DNA of 12,852 nt from an uncultured Mollicutes bacterium. Its GTDB lineage: Bacteria; Bacillota_I; Bacilli_A; ML615J-28; CAG-313. The position numbers were made by a program, and so were the translations under genes. The stretch covers positions 1 to 12,852 of the forward strand of contig URLJ01000033.1 of the NCBI GenBank assembly GCA_900548675.1, written 5' to 3'. The notes under the pieces were generated by a model. The model worked only from the letters and a program-made list of their open reading frames with translations, did not search any database and was not told where the DNA came from. How positions within the stretch are numbered: position 1 is the first letter of the stretch; the number at the start of each line of letters is the position of its first letter. Below are positions 1 to 5,960 of the stretch, piece after piece.

Positions 1-46
1 TCCTTTGTGCTTTTTGCCTTTTCGCCTACTCGCACATTGCTTTAAT

Positions 47-75
47 ATTATACCAAAACTCACTTTCTTTGTCAA
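47..75 (-). promoter_or_regulatory. Strong sigma-A promoter firing out of the left edge
   Basis: On the minus strand TTGACA (70-75) is followed after exactly 17 nt by TATAAT (47-52). The -10 is preceded by TGG, giving an extended TGn element, so both hexamers match consensus fully. Transcription should start near base 40 and run towards base 1. The roughly 40 transcribed bases in view hold no convincing start codon: an ATG at about 37 runs into TAG after three codons. The target is therefore an unseen gene or a stable RNA. It lies downstream of the terminator at 107-145, so it is a separate unit from the prs operon. Confidence 0.75.
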
Positions 76-106
76 GAAATATATACTTTATTTTTTTATT
101 TTTTTA

Positions 107-145
107 AAAAAGTGTTCTAGAAGCACTTTTTCTAGAACACTTTTT
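107..145 (-). terminator. Rho-independent terminator after the prs operon
   Basis: A perfect 16-bp stem (107-122 with 130-145, core GTGTTCTAGAA) closes a 7-nt loop. The base of the stem on the minus strand ends in a run of U followed by further A/U-rich sequence, as expected for intrinsic termination. It starts 14 bases beyond the stop codon of the last operon gene. The T-runs on the plus strand mean it could also work in the other direction, but no plus-strand gene is visible that would use it. Confidence 0.85.
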
Positions 146-159
146 ATGCTTTTTTTGTT

Positions 160-357
160 TTATTCTCCTATTTTTTGAGATACTTTATTGAGCTTTTTAA
201 AATACTCTGTAGTAAAAAAGTTTTCAGGATAAGATGTTTTTATATAAACTTCACGACACTTAAGTTCTTTTTCATCAAGAGGGCTTCTTCTATTAGATAT
301 TTTCATTTTCATTGGAAAAGAAACATCAAAAATACTTTTGCCATTTTTAGTTTGCAT
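160..357 (-). CDS. Small basic protein of unknown function, overlapping prs
   Basis: Encodes 65 residues beginning MQTKNGKSIF and ending KVSQKIGE. I do not recognise the family. The start chosen is the ATG at 355-357, which lies inside the last codons of prs, giving an 11-bp overlap. A Shine-Dalgarno-like AAAGGAAA sits about 8 nt upstream, also within prs. A longer in-frame start exists further inside prs but would overlap it by about 60 bp and is less likely. The protein is soluble-looking, rich in Lys and Arg, has no signal or membrane segment, and contains an SNRRSPLDEKE stretch followed by aromatic residues (YPENFFTTEYF). Overlap with prs and the terminator just downstream suggest it is the translationally coupled last gene of the tkt-prs operon. 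In Bacillus the genes after prs are ctc and pth; this is neither. The reading frame and ribosome site support a real gene, but without homologues this stays moderate. Confidence 0.6.
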   Translation of the reverse strand: MQTKNGKSIFDVSFPMKMKISNRRSPLDEKELKCREVYIKTSYPENFFTTEYFKKLNKVSQKIGE

Positions 358-1327
358 CAATTTTATTTCCTTTATACACAAATAAATCACTAACTGGTTT
401 ATCGTCAATAATATTTAGAATACCTTGACCCAAAATTTTTGCTACAGAAAGTTGCACAAATTGTGGATTACTCTTAATATAATCAGGCAATTTGATAGTA
501 TTAGTTGTAACTACTTCCTTTAAAGCACTATTAGTAATTCTGTCATATGCAGGGTCAGATAGTATTGGATGAGTGCAACAGCAGTAAACATTTTTTGCAC
601 CTTTTTGTTTCAATACTTCAACTGCTGCAACAAGCGTACCAGCAGTGTCAATAATATCATCAACAATTATCGCATTTTTACCTTCAACTTCACCGACTAA
701 ATTCATAACTTGTGCAACATTTGGACGTGGTCTACGTTTATCGATAATTGCAATAGGCGATTCTAAGGCATCAGCTAATCTTCTTGCTCTTGTTGTACCA
801 CCGTGATCAGGGGAAACAACTACTACATTATCTAACTTTTTATTAGCAAAGTATTCTGCAAATATAGGAAATGCTCTAAAATTATCAATTGGAATATTGA
901 AAAAACCTTGTATTTGATCGGCGTGTAGGTCAACACACAACACCCTATGTGCTCCAGCTGCCTGAAGCAAATCAGCCATCAATTTTGCAGATATCGGTTG
1001 GCGCGAAGCGGCTTTTCTATCTTGTCTAGAATACCCATAATAAGGCATAACAACATTTATGCTTTGTGCTGATGCTCTTTTAAGCGCATCTATCATTATA
1101 AGTAATTCCATATAATTTTCATTTACAGGTTTATTGGTAGATTGAACAATGAACACTGCATGTCCTCTCACCGTTTCATCTATATTAATTTGTACTTCGC
1201 CATCTGCAAAGCGGTTTACTTCACAACTTGAGAGTTCAACTCCAATGTAATCAGCAACTTCTTGTGCTAATTCGCGATTTGAGTTTAAACTAAAAATTTT
1301 GATTTTTTTTCCATGAATGAGTGCCAT
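347..1327 (-). CDS. prs: Ribose-phosphate pyrophosphokinase (PRPP synthetase)
   Basis: Cytosolic enzyme that transfers pyrophosphate from ATP to ribose-5-phosphate, giving PRPP for purine, pyrimidine, NAD, histidine and tryptophan synthesis. The 326-residue product shows the class I landmarks: NSNREL near residue 15, the flexible loop PYYGYSRQDRK at 95-105, CVDLHADQIQGFF at 131-143 with the active-site His135, and the PRPP-binding loop VDDIIDTAGT at 222-231. Length is a few residues above the usual 310-320, owing to a short C-terminal tail (VYKGNKIDAN) that overlaps the next small gene. The start ATG has an AGGAG 11 nt upstream (1339-1343), slightly long spacing. It lies 37 bp after the transketolase C-terminal subunit gene with no terminator between, so it is probably cotranscribed. 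Identification is secure. Confidence 0.97.
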   Translation of the reverse strand: MALIHGKKIKIFSLNSNRELAQEVADYIGVELSSCEVNRFADGEVQINIDETVRGHAVFIVQSTNKPVNENYMELLIMIDALKRASAQSINVVMPYYGYSRQDRKAASRQPISAKLMADLLQAAGAHRVLCVDLHADQIQGFFNIPIDNFRAFPIFAEYFANKKLDNVVVVSPDHGGTTRARRLADALESPIAIIDKRRPRPNVAQVMNLVGEVEGKNAIIVDDIIDTAGTLVAAVEVLKQKGAKNVYCCCTHPILSDPAYDRITNSALKEVVTTNTIKLPDYIKSNPQFVQLSVAKILGQGILNIIDDKPVSDLFVYKGNKIDAN

Positions 1328-1364
1328 ATATTTTTTTTCTCCTATCCTTTTATATATATGTTTA

Positions 1365-2276
1365 TTATTGTTTTATAGCCTTAACAATATCTTCAGGGGT
1401 CATTTCATAAGCCTTAAGCAAATCTTTATATTTGCCAACTTGACCAAATTTATCTTTCACACCTATACACTTTACATTAATAGGCATATTTCTTGCAGTA
1501 AGTGAACATATAGCTTCATATAATCCACCTATAACATTATTATTTTCACATGTTATAACATGTTTTGTTTTTTTAATTGATTTTAAAATAGTATCTTCAT
1601 CAAGAGGTTTAAGCATATTAACGCTTATTAATTCCGCATCAATTCCAAGTGTTTCAAGTTGCTTTAAAGCCTCTTTTGCCTCGTACACCATTGTGCCAGT
1701 AGCAAGAATAGTAATATCTTTACCTTCTTTTATTATATTAGCTTTATTTATTTCAAAAACGTCATTTTCAGTAAATACATCAGGTCTTTCTTTACGAGGC
1801 ATTCTTATATACACAGGGCCATCAGCATATATTAACTTAGGCAACATACTCTTAAGTTGTATTGCATCAACCGCATCGTATATTTTCATTGTAGGGATTG
1901 CTCTCATAATTGCTACATCTTCAAAAGACATATGTGTTCCACCATTTAATTCTGCAGTAATGCCAGGGTCTGTTCCTATTATCACTACGTGTTGCTTTGC
2001 ATATGCAACAGACACAGCTATTTGATCATAAACTCTTCTAGTCGCAAAAGGGGTAAAAGTTACCACAACGGGAATCATACCATAAGCAGCTAAACCTGCT
2101 GCTACACCTACCATGTTTGCTTCAGCTATCCCCGCATTAAACGTGCGTTTAGGAAATTCTTCATAAAGAGGAAAAGTACCATTTGGTCTTGAAAGGTCAG
2201 CATCAAGAAGACATATTCTTTCATCTTGTTTCATTAATTCTCTTAAGGTATTACATAATTGTTTACGAAATTCCAT
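1365..2276 (-). CDS. Transketolase, C-terminal subunit (split form)
   Basis: Carries the pyrimidine-binding and C-terminal domains of transketolase. It works with the product of the gene immediately upstream as a thiamine-diphosphate enzyme of the non-oxidative pentose phosphate pathway. The 303-residue protein has NAGIAEANMVGVAAGLA at 47-63, where Glu52 corresponds to the glutamate that activates the ThDP pyrimidine ring, and GGTHMSFEDVA at 112-122. A C-terminal Rossmann-like domain follows (DITILATGTM, then DAELISVNMLKPLD). The start is 2 bp beyond the stop of the N-terminal subunit, and its GGAGAA ribosome site lies in that gene's last codons, so translation is probably coupled at equal stoichiometry. 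Split transketolases are common in anaerobic Firmicutes and archaea. DXP synthase also resembles this fold but is a single long chain, so transketolase is the better call. Confidence 0.93.
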   Translation of the reverse strand: MEFRKQLCNTLRELMKQDERICLLDADLSRPNGTFPLYEEFPKRTFNAGIAEANMVGVAAGLAAYGMIPVVVTFTPFATRRVYDQIAVSVAYAKQHVVIIGTDPGITAELNGGTHMSFEDVAIMRAIPTMKIYDAVDAIQLKSMLPKLIYADGPVYIRMPRKERPDVFTENDVFEINKANIIKEGKDITILATGTMVYEAKEALKQLETLGIDAELISVNMLKPLDEDTILKSIKKTKHVITCENNNVIGGLYEAICSLTARNMPINVKCIGVKDKFGQVGKYKDLLKAYEMTPEDIVKAIKQ

Positions 2277-2278
2277 AT

Positions 2279-3103
2279 CTATTCTCCTTTAATACCTAGT
2301 TCTTCTAGAGCTTTTTCTTTTGTTTTTTCATCAATCGGCATGCTATGTGATGCAATGCCCGCTTTTTCAAATATAGATACACCTTTGCCTTTTACTGTGT
2401 TCATAATGATAACATGAGGTTTGCCTTTATTTTGTTTTGCTTGCTCAATTGCACCATCAATTGCATATATATTATTACCATCTATAATATGAACATCGAA
2501 TCCAAAACCTAGCCATTTAAGTGTTTGATCACCATTATCTGCTACATCTTTTGTATATCCATCTAATTGTAATTTATTGCTATCTAAAAAAACAAATAGA
2601 TTGTCTAATTTTTTATGAGCCGCAAACATCGCCGCCTCCCATACTTGTCCCTCTTGTGATTCTCCATCTCCCACTATAACAAATATGTGGGCATTATCAT
2701 TTTTTATTTTTGATGCTAACGCTAAACCTACGCCACAAGAGATACCTTGACCAAGCGATCCCGTTGTCATATCAACACCAATTGTTTTATTCATATCGCA
2801 ATGACTTGGTAAGTTAGTATTGAATTTGTTTAGTGTCATTAACTCAGACTTAGGAAAATAGCCCTTACTTGCTAGAGTAGCATATACAGCTGGACCAGCA
2901 TGGCCTTTTGAGACAACTAAACGATCTCTTCCTTCCATTTTAGGATTTGCGGGGTCTATGTTCATTTGTTTATAATATAATACTGTAAGTAAATCAATTA
3001 TCGACATGCTTCCACCAATATGTCCGGCTCCTATTGAAGAAATGCATTCGATAGTTAAGCCACGAATCTCTTTCGCAACTTGTTTTAAATCCGTAGAAAC
3101 CAT
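2279..3103 (-). CDS. Transketolase, N-terminal subunit (split form)
   Basis: Supplies the thiamine-diphosphate and metal-binding half of transketolase; the active site forms with the C-terminal subunit encoded 2 bp downstream. In 274 residues it shows IGAGHIGGS at 24-32, SKGHAGPAVYA at 65-75, GSLGQG at 115-120, and the ThDP motif starting GDGESQEGQ at 145-153 and ending with the metal-ligand region LDSNKLQLDG at 173-182. The histidines at 28 and 68 match substrate/cofactor histidines of the family. Length is normal for a stand-alone N-terminal subunit. The ATG has AAGGAG about 7 nt upstream. It is the first gene of the tkt-prs operon, with a candidate -10 TATAAT at 3129-3134. The 227-bp gap to spoVG holds the spoVG terminator and otherwise no supported gene. 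Confidence 0.94.
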   Translation of the reverse strand: MVSTDLKQVAKEIRGLTIECISSIGAGHIGGSMSIIDLLTVLYYKQMNIDPANPKMEGRDRLVVSKGHAGPAVYATLASKGYFPKSELMTLNKFNTNLPSHCDMNKTIGVDMTTGSLGQGISCGVGLALASKIKNDNAHIFVIVGDGESQEGQVWEAAMFAAHKKLDNLFVFLDSNKLQLDGYTKDVADNGDQTLKWLGFGFDVHIIDGNNIYAIDGAIEQAKQNKGKPHVIIMNTVKGKGVSIFEKAGIASHSMPIDEKTKEKALEELGIKGE

Positions 3104-3128
3104 ATTAAAATCTCCTTTTTCTTCTTCT

Positions 3129-3134
3129 ATTATA
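3129..3134 (-). promoter_or_regulatory. Candidate -10 element for the tkt-prs operon
   Basis: A consensus TATAAT lies 25-30 bases upstream of the transketolase start codon and downstream of the spoVG terminator, where an operon promoter is needed. No good -35 hexamer occurs 16-18 nt upstream (AAGCAA at 17), and the TG before it is not at extended -10 spacing. The call rests on position and the -10 alone; in DNA this AT-rich, TATAAT also occurs by chance. Confidence 0.4.
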
Positions 3135-3288
3135 CACTATTTAGAAAATAATTGCTTTTTATTTACATATTAAGAAATGTACATATATATAGTGTAATTA
3201 TTTGTGAAAGATTGGCCAAGGCTAGATAAGAAGTATTTTTTATTATAAAGTGTTGAACTTATTCTTTTATAGCTAAATTCAAAATTAA

Positions 3289-3316
3289 AAAGACAAGCTG
3301 CTATGAACTTGTCTTT
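3289..3316 (-). terminator. Rho-independent terminator of spoVG
   Basis: A 9-bp perfect stem (AAAGACAAG at 3289-3297 with CTTGTCTTT at 3308-3316) closes a 10-nt loop and ends on the minus strand in UUUUU and more U-rich sequence. It begins about 15 bases after the spoVG stop codon, so spoVG is probably mainly monocistronic and separate from the transketolase operon. Confidence 0.75.
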
Positions 3317-3330
3317 GTCTTTAGTCATTA

Positions 3331-3588
3331 TTATTCTAATGATTCATGATATGCTTTTAGAACTGCTTCTTCAACAAGCATTCTAGCTTTTGCGTTTATT
3401 GGATGAGCAATATCTTTAAACCCTTCCTCACCAATTTTACGACTTGGCATCGCAACAAATAAGCCATTATCCCCTTCAATAACGCGCAATTCATGTATTG
3501 CAAATTCTTCATCTAATGTTATTGAAGCAACAGCTTTAAGTCTTGATGTACCATCAATTTTTTTAATTCTTACGCCTGTTATTTTCAT
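3331..3588 (-). CDS. spoVG: SpoVG, small RNA-binding regulatory protein
   Basis: SpoVG is a conserved nucleic-acid-binding regulator. In Bacillus it influences septation and sporulation, and in Staphylococcus, Listeria and Borrelia it acts as a global post-transcriptional or DNA-binding regulator. The 85-residue product begins MKITGVRIKK and contains the hallmark GLFVAMPSRK at 42-51 and KDIAHPINAKAR at 58-69, ending in the alpha-helix VEEAVLKAYHESLE. An upstream in-frame start would add 15 residues (MIQYICNVQ...), but it would lie inside the promoter and lacks a ribosome site; the ATG at 3586-3588 has GGGGAGA about 6 nt upstream and matches the family's N-terminus. It has its own promoter (3624-3652) and terminator, and sits between ispE and the prs operon as in Bacillus. 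The family also occurs in non-spore-formers. Confidence 0.95.
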   Translation of the reverse strand: MKITGVRIKKIDGTSRLKAVASITLDEEFAIHELRVIEGDNGLFVAMPSRKIGEEGFKDIAHPINAKARMLVEEAVLKAYHESLE

Positions 3589-3613
3589 AATACTTCTCCC
3601 CTTTTTCTGCACG

Positions 3614-3652
3614 TTGCAAATATATTGTATCATATATTCATTTTATTTGCAA
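3614..3652. repeat. 9-bp inverted repeat bracketing the spoVG promoter
   Basis: TTGCAAATA (3614-3622) and its exact complement TATTTGCAA (3644-3652) flank the spoVG -10 element with 21 bp between arms. One arm contains the -35 hexamer and the other falls at about +1, and the arms are 30 bp (about three helical turns) apart centre to centre. The layout resembles a repressor operator, but no cognate regulator is visible in the window. Confidence 0.5.
3624..3652 (-). promoter_or_regulatory. Sigma-A-type promoter of spoVG
   Basis: TTGCAA (3647-3652), 17-nt spacer, TACAAT (3624-3629), with TGA directly before the -10 giving an extended TGn element. The predicted start is near 3617, leaving a leader of about 30 nt that contains the spoVG ribosome site. 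I looked for the sigma-H elements known upstream of Bacillus spoVG (AGGA-type -35, GAAT-type -10) and saw no convincing pair. Confidence 0.65.
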
Positions 3653-3664
3653 GTTTTGAGGGTA

Positions 3665-3696
3665 TTATTCACTTATTTTTCAGGCTTTATTCACTT
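3665..3696 (-). repeat. 10-bp direct repeat upstream of the spoVG promoter
   Basis: AAGTGAATAA occurs twice on the minus strand (3665-3674 and 3687-3696), exactly 22 bp apart (about two helical turns) and just upstream of the spoVG -35. The first copy contains the ispE stop codon. It may be an activator or repressor site pair, or chance in AT-rich DNA. Confidence 0.35.
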
Positions 3697-5121
3697 TTTA
3701 ACAAAATAACGATTAGTAGGTTTAAGATTTTCTTCTAATATTTTATCCAATAATTCAGCGCATTCGCATGTTGATCTATTTATGGCTAGATAACCGCCTC
3801 CTGCAATATTAATATATATATAATCCTTCAAAGATACCGCTTTTGATATTTGTTTCCATAAGTATCCGTCCACATTTTTTTCCCAATCATAAGCATAATA
3901 TATACCCTTATCTGTAACTATTACAATTATTCTGCGAGGTTCATCTCCAACTTTTGTATATACAGTCTTCTTCATCATCTTCTTTTGAAGTGGTACATTT
4001 AAGAAAATATAATATACACTAAACAAAATGGAAACTATTAATCCAAATATATTAAATTTAACGCTAAATAGTACAACAAATGCTAGTCCAACTAACGAGA
4101 ATAAAATTCTTGAAATTATTGTTCCCATGCGGTGATTCATCAAATAAACGTTTAAATTATATATATCATCTTTCGTTATTTCTTGAATGAAACGTAATTT
4201 TTCCTCACCAAAATCAATATGAACATCTTCTTTATCAATAAATGATGGTGTATTGTCACTCTCTTCTTCTTTAGGTTTTACTTCAATTTCTTGGAATTCT
4301 TCTAAATTATTTTTCAATATATCACACGATTTAATAAAACATTTCGGGTACAGCTCTTTGATTTTTTCTTCTAATATATACGCTTTGTGTGGTTCTACAA
4401 AACATAGTAGCGTAGCACCAGAGCCTGATAGTTCTACTTTTTTCACATCAAGCTTACTAAGTTCATCTTTCATATCACCTATTACGGGTAATAAACTAGT
4501 AGCGCTTTCTTCTAAATCATTTGTTAAGTTTTGTAGGAGAACAAAACTATCATCAATAACTAATGGTTCTGATGTTTTTTTACAGTTGTCAAAAACGTCT
4601 TTTGTCGAAAGAGGGATATTAGGATTAACAACTATTACTGAATATGGGAAATACAAATCAACTGGCGAAACATTCTCACCAATTCCTGTAACATGTGCCA
4701 TACTATTATATAAGCAATATGTAACATCCGCGCCAAACAAGCGAGCTATGTCTTCTTTTTGAGTTCTCGTTAAATTTAATTCAAAATATTTATTAATCAA
4801 ATGGATAGCCGCAGCACAATCGCTACTTCCACCACCTAGGCCTGCCGAAATAGGAATATTTTTATCAATTGTAATTTTAAAACCTTTTTCTATTTGATAT
4901 TGATCTTTCATATAACATGCAACTTTATATACAAGGTTATCAGTTTCCTCAATTTCAAATGATGACATTTTAACTACTACCTTATTTTCATCGTTGTCTT
5001 CAATTTTCAATTCATCATATAAATTAATCTTGGCATTTATCATGTCAAGTTCATGCATTTCATCACTTTTTCCTAATACTTTCAAGCATAAATTAATTTT
5101 AGCATATGCTTTATATTCCAT
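3691..5121 (-). CDS. ispE: 4-diphosphocytidyl-2-C-methylerythritol kinase fused to a YcxB-like membrane domain
   Basis: The N-terminal 280 residues are the GHMP kinase IspE, which phosphorylates CDP-methylerythritol with ATP in the MEP isoprenoid pathway. Seen: AKINLCLKVLG at 7-17 with Lys8, MHEL with His23, the ATP-binding ISAGLGGGSSDC at 91-102, catalytic GADV with Asp132, GIGE at 146-149, and the C-terminal LSGSGATLL at 231-239. The usual DGYHEL reads DEMHEL. After an acidic linker (about 280-310), a second module has two hydrophobic helices (about 335-352 and 357-378). It ends in a domain (DKGIYYAY, LWKQISKAV, YIYINI) like the cytoplasmic end of YcxB-type proteins. Typical IspE is about 280-290 residues; this is 476, in one frame without a stop. 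I chose the ATG at 5121 because AGGAGG (5130-5135) is 8 nt from it; an ATG at 5127 is only 2 nt away. It follows yabG closely and ends in UGA. Confidence 0.9.
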   Translation of the reverse strand: MEYKAYAKINLCLKVLGKSDEMHELDMINAKINLYDELKIEDNDENKVVVKMSSFEIEETDNLVYKVACYMKDQYQIEKGFKITIDKNIPISAGLGGGSSDCAAAIHLINKYFELNLTRTQKEDIARLFGADVTYCLYNSMAHVTGIGENVSPVDLYFPYSVIVVNPNIPLSTKDVFDNCKKTSEPLVIDDSFVLLQNLTNDLEESATSLLPVIGDMKDELSKLDVKKVELSGSGATLLCFVEPHKAYILEEKIKELYPKCFIKSCDILKNNLEEFQEIEVKPKEEESDNTPSFIDKEDVHIDFGEEKLRFIQEITKDDIYNLNVYLMNHRMGTIISRILFSLVGLAFVVLFSVKFNIFGLIVSILFSVYYIFLNVPLQKKMMKKTVYTKVGDEPRRIIVIVTDKGIYYAYDWEKNVDGYLWKQISKAVSLKDYIYINIAGGGYLAINRSTCECAELLDKILEENLKPTNRYFVKK

Positions 5122-5129
5122 TTTCATTA

Positions 5130-5135
5130 CCTCCT
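5130..5135 (-). promoter_or_regulatory. ispE ribosome binding site overlapping the yabG stop codon
   Basis: AGGAGG shares bases with the yabG stop codon (TAG at 5134-5136), implying translational coupling. Its 8-nt spacing to the ATG at 5121 decides the ispE start over the ATG at 5127. Confidence 0.8.
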
Positions 5136-5907
5136 ATAATAATAATTTCATTTTACCATATGTTTCAACGCCGCCTATTGCATCACGACCATTTTCGATA
5201 TATTTAGTTATTTGTCTAAAATCAACAATTTTATTACAAGATGTTGTAGCTATTTTAATGGCAGCTATTGCTGGATCATATGTATGAGTATTGATTCTTT
5301 TAGGGCTAGAGGCAAAATTTGCCCCACTTCCTATCAATGCTTCAAAATGAGAAGCACATGCACCAGCAATAATTACTGTTTCAAAAAAACCATAATGTTT
5401 TCTTATTTTTCTTACCGTTTCCATAAAATACTTAGTATTTTCATAATTATTGATGTCACTTATTCCTTCATTATTATATGTATCGTGCCCCGTTATAACA
5501 ACAATGTCCGGTGAAAGTGTTGTAATGATTTCTTCAATTACATCTGGTGTTTTCTTTTCATTTATATATATACAAGTAGCAGGTATTTTTAATTCTTGAT
5601 AAAGTGTCTTACAACTTTCCAAATATCTTTCATCTCCATCAATATGTAAAATTCTACCATACATTACTTTTGATGTAGTCATTCTATTATTATTTTTTTC
5701 AACCACTTCTGCTCGTTTTTTTTCATTTTTACTATTTTCAGTTGCTACTTCAAGTTCTGTTGAAAGCGTCAAATCACTTATATTTACTTGTTTTATCAAG
5801 CGGTAACTATATCCTACAATAGTAGCTATATTTTCTTTTGTCTCTTTTACTATATATATATCATTTTGATATTTTACAATATCATTAATTTTTATACTTT
5901 CCCCCAT
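5134..5907 (-). CDS. yabG: YabG, sporulation-specific cysteine protease
   Basis: In spore-formers YabG is made in the mother cell and processes coat or germination proteins. The 257-residue product has an N-terminal SH3-like stretch (KINDIVKYQND to VNISDLTL, about 6-48), a low-complexity Lys/Glu/Asn linker (about 50-80), then the YabG core. Core features are GRILHIDGDERYLESC at 84-99, PDIVVITGHD at 133-142, VIIAGACASHFEALI at 178-192, GANFASSPKR at 195-204 and DAIGGVETYGK at 242-252. His141 in GHD and Cys184 in GAC are the likely catalytic pair. Bacillus YabG is somewhat longer, mainly in the linker. It lies between rsmA and ispE as in Bacillus. The ATG has AGGTGAT only 3 nt upstream, an unusually tight spacing. 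A sigma-K-like promoter and an RNA hairpin lie just ahead of it. Confidence 0.93.
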   Translation of the reverse strand: MGESIKINDIVKYQNDIYIVKETKENIATIVGYSYRLIKQVNISDLTLSTELEVATENSKNEKKRAEVVEKNNNRMTTSKVMYGRILHIDGDERYLESCKTLYQELKIPATCIYINEKKTPDVIEEIITTLSPDIVVITGHDTYNNEGISDINNYENTKYFMETVRKIRKHYGFFETVIIAGACASHFEALIGSGANFASSPKRINTHTYDPAIAAIKIATTSCNKIVDFRQITKYIENGRDAIGGVETYGKMKLLL

Positions 5908-5935
5908 CCTATCACCTAATTTATTATATGATAGG
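5908..5935 (-). promoter_or_regulatory. Possible hairpin masking the yabG ribosome site
   Basis: On the minus strand CCTATCA (5929-5935) can pair with TGATAGG (5908-5914), a 7-bp stem with a 14-nt loop ending right before the yabG ATG. In a transcript reading through from rsmA it would bury part of the AGGTGAT ribosome site. A transcript starting at the candidate sigma-K promoter would lack the 5' arm. Confidence 0.4.
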
Positions 5936-5949
5936 CGGTTGGCTTTTGT
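5922..5949 (-). promoter_or_regulatory. Candidate sigma-K-type promoter for yabG
   Basis: CATATAATA (5922-5930) fits the sigma-K -10 pattern CATAnnnTA, with AC (5948-5949) 17 nt upstream, where sigma-K -35 elements carry AC. Bacillus yabG is a sigma-K gene, so this is the expected kind of signal. Two cautions: such degenerate patterns are common in AT-rich DNA, and the implied start near 5915 would leave a very short leader that cuts into the ribosome site. The same bases contain TATAAT, but no sigma-A -35 is correctly spaced. Confidence 0.4.
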
Positions 5950-5960
5950 TATTTTATTTT

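Noticed and set aside
3184..3196. TATATA tracts here and at several other places (about 1350, 3810, 5850, 9168, 11815) considered as repeats or origin-like sites.
   Set aside because: Many fall inside genes where they encode Ile/Tyr runs (codons ATA/TAT) and they fit the AT-rich composition; no DnaA boxes or ordered array.
3133..3196. 8-bp inverted repeat TACACTAT / ATAGTGTA upstream of the transketolase operon.
   Set aside because: Arms are 48 bp apart and short; expected by chance in this AT-rich gap.
3170..3328. A frame of about 52 codons (MTKDKDKFIAAC...) on the minus strand right after spoVG.
   Set aside because: No ribosome site, the spoVG terminator hairpin lies inside it, and the translation looks like random AT-rich sequence.
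4253..4762. A 169-codon plus-strand frame antisense to ispE.
   Set aside because: Serine/phenylalanine-rich shadow of a real coding frame; no ribosome site or recognisable domain.
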